The notes under the pieces: model-generated | The model's input: the letters and a program-made list of their open reading frames with translations, nothing else | Databases searched by the model: none | Told to the model about the DNA's origin: nothing | Made by a program: the position numbers and the translations under genes | In this document: piece after piece, positions 22,102 to 34,141 of the stretch | Position numbering within the stretch: the stretch's first letter is position 1 | Layout of the letters: each line of letters starts with the position of its first letter | From: Natronospirillum sp. | GTDB lineage: Bacteria > Pseudomonadota > Gammaproteobacteria > Pseudomonadales > Natronospirillaceae | DNA: 64,000 nucleotides | NCBI RefSeq assembly: GCF_022565775.1 | Contig: NZ_JAIUMC010000001.1 | Location: 124,001-188,000 of the forward strand | Reading direction: 5' to 3'

Positions 22102-23571
22102 TTAGGGCAGGGCGCCCTGCAGAGAACCCAGGGTGCGCGGCCAGGGTGACAGAGCCTGCTGGGCTTCAGGCAGTTGCTCGATGGCAGCCCTGGCTTCATC
22201 ACGGTCACTGTAGTTGCCGGTGACCAGCACATACCAGGGACTGTCGTCCATCTGGGTGCGCACATAGCCGGCCTGGTCCGGAGACAGCCCCTGCTGTTCG
22301 GCAAAAGCCAGGATATTGTCCTGGTCACGAGCACCCAGCAACTGAATGGTAAACCGCCCGCTGTCCGCTTCACGCAGCCAATTCGGCGCTTCCAGTGGAT
22401 GATCTCCCGACGGAGCGGCAGGCGTCGACGGCTCCGGCGCGGGCTCCGGAGCCTCGGACTCAGCCAGATCGGCAAGCAGGTCCGGGTCGATCTCGGCACC
22501 GGCATCCGGAGCAGCATCAGCAGGGGCCGGATCGTCTGTCGATTGCTCCGCCCGCTCGCCCAGAGCTTCTTCCAGCCGGGAGCGCACTTCTTCGGCAGTA
22601 TGATCGGCAAGGTCCGGATCAATGCCATCGGCGTCAGGCACGGGCGTCTCAGCTTCTGGCAGGGGTTCGGTCTGGAGGTCCAGTTCGGACAGGCTTTCGA
22701 TGGCTGGCCCTTCTTCCGGTTCAGTGCCGGACTGGTACAGAGCCGCCAGGGCAATTACCGCGATCACGGCAGCGCCCGCGACCATGTGTGGCCAGGGCAC
22801 AACGGTTGATCGTTTGCTCTTCTGCGCCGCCACAATCAGCGCATCCCGCACACCATCAAGGAAGGCACCGGGTCGGCCCTGACTCTGGCGATACAGACGC
22901 TTGAGCTGGTTGGCGTCAAGTGGAATGCCATTGTCGGCACCCGCTCGAATGAAATAGGACTGCAGCAGGTTGAGACTGTCATCGAGGCTCAGTGACGGCA
23001 GCTCGATCATCTGCGCCGAGGCAAAGCCCAGAGCCGACAGCTCCCGCTTTATATCGGCAGGGTCCGAGGCCAAACCCACCAGGCGCAGACCGGTTGTATT
23101 ATCGATACCGCCATGCAGCACCGGACTCAGGCCCGCCAGCACATCGATCGGCAATTCATCAATATCGTCGATGACCAGCGTCGGTATCTTGCCCTGTTCA
23201 TAGAGACTCTGGGTATGTGCCTGCAGCATCAATTGCAGGCGCTGAGTACTGTGCGACCGATCGGGATAAAGGTGAAACTGGGTGGCCAGGTCCCACAACA
23301 GCTCTTTGTCACTGCCGACAGAACTGACGTCCACCAGCACCAGGTCCAGTGTCTCGTCAAGCTGGCGAATGAATTGCTCAAGCAGGGTGCTTTTGCCGCT
23401 GCCGACGGGGCCGACCACAAAGAGGATGTCTTCTGAATAACTGAGCAGGTGCAGCAGGGTGTCAACGGCCTGTTGACGGCCGCCAACTGGCACGAAAGGC
23501 GGTTCGGCCAGATCGCCGAATGGGTCGCTTTTCAGACCGTAGTAGGCTACATAGGACGGCTGCTCTGGCAT
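22102..23571 (-). CDS. damX: DamX-type AAA/SPOR cell-division protein
   Basis: This 489-residue protein has an N-terminal ExeA-like AAA ATPase domain with Walker A GPVGSGKST (54-62) and Walker B LVIDDIDELP. One transmembrane helix lies near 262-282. An acidic Pro/Ala/Glu-rich periplasmic linker follows, then a C-terminal SPOR domain (about 405-480) that binds denuded septal peptidoglycan. Gene order aroK-aroB-damX is typical of gammaproteobacteria; an N-terminal ATPase domain is seen in DamX of pseudomonads and relatives but not in the short E. coli form. It follows aroB by 4 bp. Confidence 0.92.
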   Translation of the reverse strand: MPEQPSYVAYYGLKSDPFGDLAEPPFVPVGGRQQAVDTLLHLLSYSEDILFVVGPVGSGKSTLLEQFIRQLDETLDLVLVDVSSVGSDKELLWDLATQFHLYPDRSHSTQRLQLMLQAHTQSLYEQGKIPTLVIDDIDELPIDVLAGLSPVLHGGIDNTTGLRLVGLASDPADIKRELSALGFASAQMIELPSLSLDDSLNLLQSYFIRAGADNGIPLDANQLKRLYRQSQGRPGAFLDGVRDALIVAAQKSKRSTVVPWPHMVAGAAVIAVIALAALYQSGTEPEEGPAIESLSELDLQTEPLPEAETPVPDADGIDPDLADHTAEEVRSRLEEALGERAEQSTDDPAPADAAPDAGAEIDPDLLADLAESEAPEPAPEPSTPAAPSGDHPLEAPNWLREADSGRFTIQLLGARDQDNILAFAEQQGLSPDQAGYVRTQMDDSPWYVLVTGNYSDRDEARAAIEQLPEAQQALSPWPRTLGSLQGALP

Positions 23572-23575
23572 GCAC

Positions 23576-24664
23576 TCAGCTCTGAAAATGGTCGATCGTC
23601 AGATACAGGTCTTCAACCCTGAAGTCGCTGGTCACTATCGCATGGCCAAGCGATTTTAACAACACCAGGCGCAGCACGCCGGATTCCACCTTTTTGTCTC
23701 TGGCCATCAATTGCAGGTAGTCATCGCGGGACATACCGTCAGGCGAGCGAACCGGGAGCTTCGCCTGCTCAAGCAGCGTGTGCACACGGTCGATCACGGA
23801 AGACTCCAGGTGCCCCATTCGACTGGACAGGTCGGCTGCCATCAGCAGGCCGGTGGCTACCGCTTCGCCGTGCAACCAGGCGCCATAGCCGGTCCAGGTT
23901 TCGATGGCATGCCCAAAGGTGTGACCCAGATTGAGGATGGCTCTGCGACCCTGTTCGGTTTCATCGTCGGCGACCACTTCGGCTTTCAGTGCACAGGAAC
24001 GATAGATGGCTTCCGCCACCGCGCCTGGCTCGCGTTCGAGCAACTTGCGCCAGTTCTGTTCCAGCCAGACAAAAAACTCGGCATCGGCAATCAGGCCATA
24101 TTTGAGCACTTCGGCCAGTCCGGCAGCGTACTCCCGATCCGGCAATGTCTGCAGCGTCAGGGTATCGATCAGGACCAGTTCCGGCTGCTTGAAGGCGCCG
24201 ATCATGTTCTTGCCCAGCCGATGATTCACACCTGTCTTGCCGCCCACGGAGGAGTCGACCTGCGACAGCAATGTGGTCGGTATCTGAATATAGTTGACGC
24301 CCCGCTGATAGGCCGCGGCCGCAAATCCGGTCATGTCGCCGATCACACCGCCACCCAGGGCAAGCAGGGTGCAGCGCCGCGAGTACCCCAGCTCGAGCAG
24401 CCTGGTGAAAATCTCGTCCAGCGTTCCCATATGCTTGTGTTGCTCACCGTCCGGCAGGCTGACGTGCTTCACCCGCTGCACCACAGGTTGTTGCCGGAGC
24501 AACTCCAGCAGGTTCTGCAGATAGATGGGCCCCACGGTCTCGTTGGTGACCACCAGAATTTCGGGCGACAGATGCGGGGTCAGCAGTTCAGGTTGGCTGA
24601 GCAGGCCGGGCCCGATATGGATGTCATACTGGTGTGCAGGCAGATCAAGGCGCAGTGTTTTCAT
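23576..24664 (-). CDS. aroB: 3-dehydroquinate synthase
   Basis: AroB catalyses the second step of the shikimate pathway, from DAHP to 3-dehydroquinate, using NAD+ and Zn2+. The 362-residue protein has the NAD-binding [16 protein letters not shown], the signature [20 protein letters not shown] and [10 protein letters not shown], and metal-ligand histidines in [12 protein letters not shown] and WLHGEAVA. It overlaps aroK by 4 bp, and damX follows after 4 bp, so the three form one unit behind the pilus genes. Confidence 0.97.
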   Translation of the reverse strand: MKTLRLDLPAHQYDIHIGPGLLSQPELLTPHLSPEILVVTNETVGPIYLQNLLELLRQQPVVQRVKHVSLPDGEQHKHMGTLDEIFTRLLELGYSRRCTLLALGGGVIGDMTGFAAAAYQRGVNYIQIPTTLLSQVDSSVGGKTGVNHRLGKNMIGAFKQPELVLIDTLTLQTLPDREYAAGLAEVLKYGLIADAEFFVWLEQNWRKLLEREPGAVAEAIYRSCALKAEVVADDETEQGRRAILNLGHTFGHAIETWTGYGAWLHGEAVATGLLMAADLSSRMGHLESSVIDRVHTLLEQAKLPVRSPDGMSRDDYLQLMARDKKVESGVLRLVLLKSLGHAIVTSDFRVEDLYLTIDHFQS

Positions 24665-25200
24665 GAGGCTTTGTGGTTGGACCCGTGGCGGTAGATGTCG
24701 ATAATGTGCTCGGCGAGCGCACGCGGATGATAGTGGTCTGTGTCCACCACAATATCGGCGATCGCAAGATAATGAGGCTCACGCTGCTGGAGCAGGTCGG
24801 TCAGGACTTTTTCCGGATCAGGCTTCTGCAGCAGAGGACGGCTGCGGTCTTTGCTGGTGCGGCGCAATTGAGCAGCGATGCTGGTGCGCAGATAGACCAC
24901 AGTGCCGCGCTCACTGAGTACGGCCCTGTTCTCCGGCCGAATGACCGCACCGCCCCCGGTGGCCAGCACCTGGCCGGGCACCTGGGTCAGTTCTTCCAGC
25001 ACCTGGGTTTCGCGCTGGCGGAAGCCGCCTTCACCTTCGAGATCGAAAATCCAGGGGATGTCGGCGCCTGCCCGCTCTTCAATGACCCGATCGGCATCGA
25101 CAAAGGTCCAGTTCAGGCAGTCCGCCAGCAGGCGACCCAGGGTGCTCTTGCCGGCACCCATGGGCCCTACCAGAAACAAACTGCCTGCCGACAAGACCAC
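24661..25200 (-). CDS. aroK: Shikimate kinase
   Basis: AroK phosphorylates shikimate at the 3-position with ATP. The 179-residue protein has Walker [10 protein letters not shown] near residues 12-20, the shikimate-binding Asp in [10 protein letters not shown], the ATGGGAV motif and the lid region [12 protein letters not shown]. It uses a GTG start placed directly after the pilQ stop codon, and its 3' end overlaps aroB. The pilQ-aroK-aroB arrangement is widespread in gammaproteobacteria. Confidence 0.96.
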   Translation of the reverse strand: MVLSAGSLFLVGPMGAGKSTLGRLLADCLNWTFVDADRVIEERAGADIPWIFDLEGEGGFRQRETQVLEELTQVPGQVLATGGGAVIRPENRAVLSERGTVVYLRTSIAAQLRRTSKDRSRPLLQKPDPEKVLTDLLQQREPHYLAIADIVVDTDHYHPRALAEHIIDIYRHGSNHKAS

Positions 25201-27279
25201 TCAGTTGCCTGCTACCCGGTCCTCAATCAGCCGCGGAGTGATGAAGATGAGCAACTCATTCTTCAGCTCAAGCTGCGACGTACTGCGGAAGAAACGACCC
25301 AGCACCGGCAGATCACCGAGCACGGGGATCTTGTTGACCTCTTCTACATCTTCTACCCGATAGACGCCGCCCAGTACCAGGGTTTCACCGTCATCCACCA
25401 GCACCTGCGTGCGCAGTGTATTGGTATTGATGTTACCGGAGCCGCCACCGGCTGGAGAGTCCTGAACCACTTCAAGGTTCAGCATCACCCGATTGTCCGG
25501 CGTTATGCGCGGTGTAGCAGTCATGGACAGCACCGCATCCACGAACTCGGTGCCACCGTCAGGACCGGGGAACGGGATGGTGGTACCGGACGCGATCTCC
25601 GCCTCGTTACCGTCGGAAGTGATCAGCTTGGGTTGCGAGACAATTTCCGCCTGCCCGCGGCTTTCCAGCGCTGACAACTCGAGATCCAGGGCATAATCCA
25701 ATGCCGCGAAACCTACGGTGAAGGCCGCCGCTCCCGGGTTGACCGGCTGCGGGATCGGGTTGACGCTGGTGTTGGTGGGCACGGCCACACTGTTGAAATC
25801 AGGCAGCGGGCCGCCGTCGTAGTAGTTGCTCCACTGGGCACCGATCTGGCGGAAATCGCCGGCCCCACCGATACCACCCGTGGTGATATAGCTGGTTGTC
25901 GTACCGCCGCGATTGACTGCACCGCCGCCCCAGCGAATACCCATGTCATTGGTGAATGACGACTGGGCAACCACAATGCGGCTCTCCAGCATCACTTGGC
26001 GGACCGGGCGATCGATAAAATCGATGGCCTCACGTATACGGATCAGGTTGGGTGCGGTGTCGCGCAGCAACAGGCTGTTGGTGCGCTGATCTACCGTGGC
26101 TGCACCGCGTGACGAGAGCAGATTCTCATCATCGCGAATGAAGCTCAGTACATCGCTGACCGTGGTGTAGTTGATCTGCACGAACTCGGTTTCGAGCGGT
26201 GCGAGTTCTTCCATGGCCTGCTGATTGGCCATGCGCTGTTGCTCCTGGTCGGCAATTTCCTGAGCCGGTGCAATCAACAGAACGTCGCCCTGGGCACGCT
26301 GGTCAAGGTTGCGCGCCGTCAGAATGATATCCAGCGCCTGATCCCAGGGCACATTGTCGAGCAGAATGGTGATGTTGCCGCCAACGTTGTCGGCAACTAC
26401 CAGGCTCTTGCCGGCCGTATCGGCGATAATTTGCAGTACACGACGCAGCTCTACATCCTGGAAGTTGAAAGAGATACGCTCACCGGTGAAGGGGAAGTCG
26501 TCTTCTGCGGCCAACTGCTCTTCAGGCGTCAGACTCTTGACGTTGATCGCCAGGGTGTTGCCGGTCTGGAAGGCCGCGTAATCGAAATTTTCTTCCGGTT
26601 CGATTTCAATGCGGGTACCGGTGCCGACCTGGCGTGCCGTGATGTATTGAACCGCAGTGGAGAAGTCGAGAACGTCCAGTCTGCGAGCCAGGTTGTCCGG
26701 CAGAACATAGTCGGGAATGTCGACCAGAATACGGCCTCTGGAGCGGCTGATGTCCACATTCGCGCGGTTGTCCGACATCTGGATGCGAACCTGTGCCTCA
26801 CCCTCTTCATTGCGCCGGAAGTCCAGGTCACGCACTTCGCCACTGGCTCTGCCCTCGCGCGCCACATCGGCCGTCGCACGGGCACCACCCACGGTGATCA
26901 CCAGCTCATTGTCGCCCCGACGCACCACATCGTGGGGCTCGAGGCGGTTCAGGTTGAGCACCACTCGGGTGCGCTCACCGGACGTCAGAACCGTGGCTGC
27001 CCGCGTGTTGCCAAGACCGATATTGTAGTATCGGTCGGGCAGCGCACTGACCGTATCCGGCAGATCAATGGAGATTCGTGCCGGCTGCTGAATTTCATAA
27101 GACGTTGGCTCCGGTGCCGGGCCATCGAACTGCAGCGTGATTTCGGCGCGTCCGCCATCCAGACCGACGTAGCTGATGTCGGTCAGGTCGACAGACCAGG
27201 TCAGCGGCGCCAGAAACAGTCCGGCCAGCATGACGAGGCCACGACGCCAGGATTTTGTGCAGGCTCTGTAAGTCTTCAT
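25201..27279 (-). CDS. pilQ: Type IV pilus outer-membrane secretin PilQ
   Basis: PilQ forms the outer-membrane ring through which the type IV pilus passes. The 692-residue precursor has a signal peptide ending near LTWSVDL and two AMIN peptidoglycan-binding domains (about 30-240). An STN/N0 domain follows, with FNFQDVELRRVLQIIADTAG (about 280-330), then N1 with VQINYTTVSDVLSFI and the C-terminal secretin domain with PVRQVMLESRIVVAQSSF and VLGGVYRVEDVEEVNKIPVLGDLPVLG. It is the last of the pilMNOPQ genes, 17 bp after pilP. Confidence 0.97.
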   Translation of the reverse strand: MKTYRACTKSWRRGLVMLAGLFLAPLTWSVDLTDISYVGLDGGRAEITLQFDGPAPEPTSYEIQQPARISIDLPDTVSALPDRYYNIGLGNTRAATVLTSGERTRVVLNLNRLEPHDVVRRGDNELVITVGGARATADVAREGRASGEVRDLDFRRNEEGEAQVRIQMSDNRANVDISRSRGRILVDIPDYVLPDNLARRLDVLDFSTAVQYITARQVGTGTRIEIEPEENFDYAAFQTGNTLAINVKSLTPEEQLAAEDDFPFTGERISFNFQDVELRRVLQIIADTAGKSLVVADNVGGNITILLDNVPWDQALDIILTARNLDQRAQGDVLLIAPAQEIADQEQQRMANQQAMEELAPLETEFVQINYTTVSDVLSFIRDDENLLSSRGAATVDQRTNSLLLRDTAPNLIRIREAIDFIDRPVRQVMLESRIVVAQSSFTNDMGIRWGGGAVNRGGTTTSYITTGGIGGAGDFRQIGAQWSNYYDGGPLPDFNSVAVPTNTSVNPIPQPVNPGAAAFTVGFAALDYALDLELSALESRGQAEIVSQPKLITSDGNEAEIASGTTIPFPGPDGGTEFVDAVLSMTATPRITPDNRVMLNLEVVQDSPAGGGSGNINTNTLRTQVLVDDGETLVLGGVYRVEDVEEVNKIPVLGDLPVLGRFFRSTSQLELKNELLIFITPRLIEDRVAGN

Positions 27280-27296
27280 AATCGTTATCCCATGCC

Positions 27297-27842
27297 CTAT
27301 TCGGCCAGACTGATCGTTTGCGGCCGCTCGAGCCAGCCGCCCCGCCCACTAGGGACGGTCTCTGTGAGTTGAATGCGACGGGGCGTAATGGACACGACCC
27401 GCCCGAAATTGGTACCCATATAATCGCCACCGCGCACCTGATGCAGCGTACCGCCGGGTGCGATCACCAGCGCCCGGATCGACTCGCCTTCACGCTGTAC
27501 ATGACCCACCATGCGCAGATCGTCGATGCTGTAGGCTTCCAGTGGCTGTGGGTCGCGGTCCTGATCCGGTGGTTCAACACCGGTATCTTCCGGTTCTTCT
27601 TCCTCTTCTTCCTGCTCCACGATAAAGGAGCGGAAGGGGCTGCGCAGATCTGCCGCAGCGTAGAAGAACAGTTCCTGCGATTCGTAGACCGGCACGTCCG
27701 GCACCTGCCCGCTGGGGCGATCATCCAGTTCGGCCATGCGCTGTCTGATATCACCGAAATCACGACTGGTATCGCAGGCTGCCAGCACCAGGGTGGCCGG
27801 CAGCAGCAGGATTGACCAGCGTCTGAACACCTTCAGGTTCAT
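27297..27842 (-). CDS. pilP: Type IV pilus lipoprotein PilP
   Basis: This 181-residue lipoprotein has a signal ending in LVLAAC (lipobox LAAC). A disordered acidic stretch (EEEEEEPED) precedes the C-terminal beta domain with AYSIDDLRMVGHVQ and VRGGDYMGTNFGRVVSITPRRI, which is the PilP signature. PilP links the PilNO inner-membrane complex to PilQ. Its start overlaps the pilO stop by 1 bp. Confidence 0.96.
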   Translation of the reverse strand: MNLKVFRRWSILLLPATLVLAACDTSRDFGDIRQRMAELDDRPSGQVPDVPVYESQELFFYAAADLRSPFRSFIVEQEEEEEEPEDTGVEPPDQDRDPQPLEAYSIDDLRMVGHVQREGESIRALVIAPGGTLHQVRGGDYMGTNFGRVVSITPRRIQLTETVPSGRGGWLERPQTISLAE

Positions 27843-28467
27843 CAGTTGCCTCCTGCTGCTTCGTGGTACTGGTATGTCTTGACATCAATGCGCAGGCGCA
27901 GCCTTGGGCCGGCTGACCCCTGGTCGCCCGTGGGCTCCAGGGAGAAGTTGTGCAAAGTGACAATGCGCGGCAGCGCCGACATCCCAGAGACAAAGGCACC
28001 AATCTCGTGATAGCCCCCCACGGCTTCAAGGTCGAGCGGTTGCTCGATGAACAATTCGCGCTCCTGGGGGCTTCTGATGCTCAATTCATTGACGCTCAGG
28101 CCACTGAACTCTGCCGTGTCATTGATGTCCACCAGCAGATCGGGGATCTCGGTGTCATCCGGCAGTTGCCGCAGCACTTCTTCAAAGGTGCGCCGCATTT
28201 CTTCCAACTGGGACCGGTACTCTTCAAGGTTGGCCACCTGAAACGCCTTGCTCTCATAATCGTTCAGCAAGCGCTGCTCTTCGTTCTGCGACCGTTGCAG
28301 CGTGTCCTGCACGGGTTGCAGCAACATGAAATAGCCGATGGCGAGAATGCCACCCATGATAAGGATAACGAACAGCGCCTTGACCGGCACCGGCCAGACG
28401 CCCATGCGATCCCATTCGATATTGTTGAAATCGAATTCCTGCAACTGCTGCAGTGAGTCTTTCATGC

Positions 28468-28471
<4 letters not shown>
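27842..28471 (-). CDS. pilO: Type IV pilus alignment protein PilO
   Basis: PilO pairs with PilN in the inner-membrane alignment complex. The 209-residue protein has a short cytosolic start, one transmembrane helix (VKALFVILIMGGILAIGYFML, about 30-50), a periplasmic coiled coil and a ferredoxin-like C-terminal domain with EIGAFVSGMSALPRIVTLHNF. It overlaps pilN by 4 bp. Confidence 0.96.
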
Positions 28472-30113
<1,642 letters not shown>

Positions 30114-30178
30114 TTAGTCCTTATTAAGTCCGAACAAATCCAGAGTGCGACAAGTATGGCATCATTACTCTGAAGTAC

Positions 30179-30207
30179 ATTAGAAAGCACCGGAAGTGAT
30201 TTGACAA
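30179..30207 (-). promoter_or_regulatory. Candidate sigma-70 promoter of pilMNOPQ
   Basis: On the minus strand, TTGTCA and TCTAAT (each 5 of 6 to consensus) are separated by exactly 17 nt, about 70 nt before the pilM start codon. It lies inside the 171-bp pilM/mrcA divergent region. Confidence 0.55.
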
Positions 30208-30281
30208 CTATCTGACGTACAATCTTGGCATACAATGGCTTTTTTTGCGAAACGGTTAGCAAACTGCAGGTATTTTGAACG

Positions 30282-32714
30282 ATGATTTTGCTCAAACGGG
30301 GATGGCATATCCTTTTATGGATCGGCCTGGTTGCTTTTACCGGGTTCGTAACCGTGTGTGCCGCGATATACCTGCATCTGGCGCCCACCATACCGCCTGT
30401 CGAGGTACTCAAGGACGTGGAATTGCAAACGCCGCTGCGGATATATTCCAATGATGGCCAGTTGATGGCCGAAATCGGGGAACAGCGACGTACACCTTTA
30501 CAATTCGAGGAAATACCCGAGTTATATGTAAAGGCGTTACTGGCCATAGAAGATCATCGATTCGAAGACCATATCGGTGTGGATCCGATGCGTTTCGGGA
30601 GTGCCGCACTCGAATTTCTGACCACCGGCCGACCAGGCTCAGGAGGCAGTACCCTGACCCAACAGGTCGCCCGATCTTTCTTTCTCAATCCCGACAAGAC
30701 ATTTACCCGCAAATTCACCGAGATAATTCTCGCCTTCCGCATGGAACAGGTCCTGAACAAGGCGGAAATTTTGGAGTTGTATTCCAACCAGATGTATCTC
30801 GGCCACCGGGCCTACGGTATACAGGCGGCCGCGCAGGTCTACTACGGGCGGGACATCGCCGAACTGGAGCTGCCGGAGCTGGCCATGTTGGCCGGTCTGC
30901 ACCAGCGCCCGTCAGCGGCCAATCCGATTTCCTTCCCCGAGCGCGCCATGATCCGTCGCGATACCGTGCTCAATAGGATGCACGCACTGGGCTTTATCAC
31001 TGAAACAGAGCATGCCAACGCCATTACTGCTGCCAATACGGCAGAGCGCAATACCGCTCGCATGGCGGTCAACGCCCACTATGTGGCGGAGCAGGCGCGC
31101 CTGGAAATGGTCGAGATGTTTGGCGAAGAAGCCATCACCGCGGGCTACAAGGTCTATACGACGATTGATGCCCGACAACAGGATGCCGCCAATCGGGCGG
31201 TGCGCCAGCACCTGGTGAATTATTCCGAGCGCCACGGCTATGTAGGCCCGGAGGCCAACCATGAACTGGAGGAAGGCCATGATGGCCAGGACACCGAAAC
31301 CTATCAGCGCCTGGTCAGTCAGCACGGTTTCTTCGGCGGCCTGGAGCCGGCGCTCGTAGTGCGGGTTGTTGATGCAGACGCGCTGGACGAGGCGGCTAAC
31401 AGCGAGCAGTCACAGACCCTGCCGCATGTGCTGGCCTGGGGTCGCTACAGCGGCTGGATCCAGATCCCCCTGGAAGGCATGACCTGGGCCCGCGAGCGCC
31501 GCAGCATCGACAACTATGGCCCGGCCATCCGGCAACCCGGTGATGTCCTTGCCGAGGGCGACATCATCCGTGTTCGTCGCGGCAACAATGATCAGTGGCG
31601 CCTGACCCAGATTCCAGAAGCCCAGAGCGGCTTTATTGCCATGAACCCAGAAGACGGTGGCATTACTGCACTGGTTGGCGGCTTCGACTTCTTCCTCAGC
31701 CGTTTCAACCGGGTGACACAGGCCAACCGGCAACCCGGGTCCACCTTCAAGCCCTTTGTCTACGCTGCGGCGCTGGATCGTGGTCACTCGCCGTCCAGCC
31801 TGGTCAACGACGCGCCCATTTCAATGCGGGACACAACGCTCGAAGGCGTCTGGCGGCCGCGCAATGCCGGGGACCTCTATCGAGGCTATATCCCCATGCG
31901 CGAAGCACTGTACCGGTCGATCAACGTGGCCAGTGTGCGCCTGCTCGACGAGATAGGCGTGAACTACGCGGTCGACTATGTCAGCCGGTTCGGCTTCGAC
32001 CGTCAACGCCTGGATCGCAATCTGGGCATGGTGCTCGGCAACTCCACCTTCACGCCCCTGGAAGTCAATCGCGGTTACGCTGCGTTTGCCAATGGGGGCT
32101 ATCGCGTCAATCCCTATCTCATTGATCGGGTCGAAGACCCGTTTGGCAACATTGTCTATGAATCACCGCGCGTGCATGCGTGTCGGGACTGCCCGGAAGA
32201 CACGCCCGACCAGGCGGAACAGATTTTCAGCCCGCAAACCCATTATCTGATGGCCGGCATGCTGCGTGACGGTATTACCCGAGGCACGGCTGCCGCCGCG
32301 CAGAGCATCGGGCGAAGCGACATTGCAGGCAAGACCGGTACGACCAACAACGGCGCCGACGCCTGGTTTGCCGGCTTCAGTCCACATGTCGTGGCCACCG
32401 CCTGGGTAGGCCGCGACGATAACACCGGCCTTGGCTTCAATGAATTCGGGGGTCGGGCCGCCCTGCCGATCTGGATCGACTTCATGGCGGAAGCCCTGAA
32501 CGGCAAACCGGACGAACCCTGGTCTCGACCGTCAGGCATTGCTCAGGTCAGGATTGACCCGCAGTCGGGGAAACTGGCGCCGCCGGGATACAACGGCGCC
32601 GTTTTTGAAGTTTTCAAATCGGATCAGGTGCCGACAGAAACCGTCACTGGCTCCGGCAACGGAGCCCGCAGCGGCGGTAGCAGCTCAGGAGGCTCCGGCG
32701 GCGGTCTTTTCTAG
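30282..32714 (+). CDS. mrcA: Class A penicillin-binding protein PBP1a
   Basis: PBP1a polymerises and cross-links peptidoglycan at the inner membrane. The 810-residue protein has an N-terminal membrane anchor (about 8-30). Its glycosyltransferase domain has EDHRFEDHIGVDP, the GGSTLTQQVARS motif and RKFTEIILAFRMEQ. An OB-like insertion follows, then a transpeptidase domain with SxxK in RQPGSTFKPFVYAA, SxN in RSINVASVR and KTG in AGKTGTTNNGADAW. The C-terminus is a Ser/Gly-rich tail. It is divergent from pilM and convergent with maeB. Confidence 0.96.
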   Translation: MILLKRGWHILLWIGLVAFTGFVTVCAAIYLHLAPTIPPVEVLKDVELQTPLRIYSNDGQLMAEIGEQRRTPLQFEEIPELYVKALLAIEDHRFEDHIGVDPMRFGSAALEFLTTGRPGSGGSTLTQQVARSFFLNPDKTFTRKFTEIILAFRMEQVLNKAEILELYSNQMYLGHRAYGIQAAAQVYYGRDIAELELPELAMLAGLHQRPSAANPISFPERAMIRRDTVLNRMHALGFITETEHANAITAANTAERNTARMAVNAHYVAEQARLEMVEMFGEEAITAGYKVYTTIDARQQDAANRAVRQHLVNYSERHGYVGPEANHELEEGHDGQDTETYQRLVSQHGFFGGLEPALVVRVVDADALDEAANSEQSQTLPHVLAWGRYSGWIQIPLEGMTWARERRSIDNYGPAIRQPGDVLAEGDIIRVRRGNNDQWRLTQIPEAQSGFIAMNPEDGGITALVGGFDFFLSRFNRVTQANRQPGSTFKPFVYAAALDRGHSPSSLVNDAPISMRDTTLEGVWRPRNAGDLYRGYIPMREALYRSINVASVRLLDEIGVNYAVDYVSRFGFDRQRLDRNLGMVLGNSTFTPLEVNRGYAAFANGGYRVNPYLIDRVEDPFGNIVYESPRVHACRDCPEDTPDQAEQIFSPQTHYLMAGMLRDGITRGTAAAAQSIGRSDIAGKTGTTNNGADAWFAGFSPHVVATAWVGRDDNTGLGFNEFGGRAALPIWIDFMAEALNGKPDEPWSRPSGIAQVRIDPQSGKLAPPGYNGAVFEVFKSDQVPTETVTGSGNGARSGGSSSGGSGGGLF

Positions 32715-32745
32715 TGTCCCGAGTGGTTAAATTCGGGGCAATAGT

Positions 32746-33999
32746 TCAGAGTGTGGCCTTGTACTCGTCCGGCAGCGGTGCGTTGGCCACGCCGCTGTCT
32801 ACCGCTGCACGAGCAACAGCCCCGGCAACTGCGTTGAGCAGGCGTCCGTCGATCGGTTTGGGAATAATGTAATCCGGGCCAAATGACATCTCCTCGACTT
32901 CATAAGCCTCGAGTATCTCTTTTGGCACCGGCAGGCGCGCCAGTTCACCGATGGCCTTGGCGGCCGCCAACTTCATCTCTTCATTGATGGCCGATGCACG
33001 CACATCCAGCGCACCCCGGAAAATGAACGGAAACCCGAGTACATTATTGACCTGGTTCGGGTAATCCGAACGACCCGTCGCCATGATCACATCCGGGCGG
33101 GCCTCCCGCGCCAGTTCCGGCTTGATTTCCGGGTCCGGGTTGGAGCAGGCGAACACGATGGGCTGAGCGCCCATGGTTTTCAGCAGATCCGGTGACAGCA
33201 AGTCAGGACCGGAGAGTCCGAGGAAAATATCAGCACCTTGGAGCGCATCAGCCAGAGTGCGGCGATCCGTGTGCACAGCAAATTCCTGCTTGTATTGGTT
33301 CAGGTCATCTCGGCCATTGTGAATAACACCCTTGCGGTCCAGCATCAGGATGTTTTCCGGCTTCATGCCGGCCGACTTGAGCAGACGGCAACAGGAGATG
33401 GCTGCCGCGCCGGCACCCAGACACACCAGGCGGGCCTCGGCGATCGGCTTGTTGGCAATTTCCAGTGCATTGAGCATACCGGCGACCGTCACAATGGCGG
33501 TGCCGTGCTGATCATCATGGAAAACGGGTATATTGCAGTGCTCGATCAACCGCCGCTCGATTTCGAAACACTCGGGCGCCTTGATGTCTTCGAGGTTGAT
33601 GCCGCCAAAGGTGAGCGCGATACGCTCGACCGTCTGCACGAATTCGTCAACGTCCTGCGTATCGACTTCAATATCAATGGAATCAATGTTGGCGAACCGC
33701 TTGAACAGCAGGGCCTTGCCTTCCATCACCGGTTTGCTGGCCAGTGCACCCAGATTACCCAGCCCCAAAATGGCGGAGCCATTGGAAATGACGCCGACCA
33801 GATTGCCCTTCATGGTGTACTTGTAGGCGGCTTCAGGATCTTCGGCGATGGCCCGAACCGGTTCAGCAACCCCCGGACTGTAGGCCAGCGACAGGTCGCG
33901 CTGCGACTCCGCCGTTGTGGAAATTTCAATGCTGAGTTTGCCAGGGCGTGGCTCTGCGTGATAGCGGAGAGCTTCTTTTTTAAAATCTGATGCTGTCAT
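32746..33999 (-). CDS. maeB: Malic enzyme, short form without phosphotransacetylase domain
   Basis: This enzyme oxidatively decarboxylates malate to pyruvate with NAD(P)+. The 417-residue protein has the malic-enzyme signature FHDDQHGTAIVTVAG and the Rossmann region VCLGAGAAAISCCRLL, with LAYSPGVAEP near the N-terminus. E. coli MaeB is about 759 residues because of a C-terminal phosphotransacetylase-like domain that is absent here, as in the pseudomonad enzyme next to ponA. The coenzyme cannot be fixed from sequence. The ATG at 33999 is preferred over an upstream TTG (34062) because conserved sequence starts there, although no strong ribosome-binding site is seen. Confidence 0.93.
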   Translation of the reverse strand: MTASDFKKEALRYHAEPRPGKLSIEISTTAESQRDLSLAYSPGVAEPVRAIAEDPEAAYKYTMKGNLVGVISNGSAILGLGNLGALASKPVMEGKALLFKRFANIDSIDIEVDTQDVDEFVQTVERIALTFGGINLEDIKAPECFEIERRLIEHCNIPVFHDDQHGTAIVTVAGMLNALEIANKPIAEARLVCLGAGAAAISCCRLLKSAGMKPENILMLDRKGVIHNGRDDLNQYKQEFAVHTDRRTLADALQGADIFLGLSGPDLLSPDLLKTMGAQPIVFACSNPDPEIKPELAREARPDVIMATGRSDYPNQVNNVLGFPFIFRGALDVRASAINEEMKLAAAKAIGELARLPVPKEILEAYEVEEMSFGPDYIIPKPIDGRLLNAVAGAVARAAVDSGVANAPLPDEYKATL

Positions 34000-34110
34000 G
34001 GTGCGCTTCAAATCCTGCAAGGGTTCGGGTTTCGAAACGGGAACTGACAAGCCTGCAGACAATTCCCGCCGGGCTTCTTAACATAACGCAGTGGAACGTA
34101 AAGCGGAACC

Positions 34111-34140
34111 AAAAAGCGCCCCGGAGGGCGCTCTTTGTTT
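34111..34140 (-). terminator. Intrinsic terminator of rpmE
   Basis: AGCGCC and GGCGCT form a 6-bp GC-rich stem with a 6-nt loop, followed on the minus strand by TTTTTGG. It lies directly after the rpmE stop codon. The plus strand also ends in a T-rich run, so the element may work both ways. Confidence 0.85.
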
Positions 34141-34141
34141 T

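Noticed and set aside
30201-30236. Promoter for mrcA from TTGACA and TACAAT boxes
   Set aside because: Both boxes look good alone, but the spacings are 11 and 24 nt, not the 16-18 needed for sigma-70.
32715-32745. Terminator between mrcA and maeB
   Set aside because: A 7-bp stem with one G-U pair is possible (CCCGA/TCGGG core), but there is no T-run on either strand, so it was not listed as a feature.
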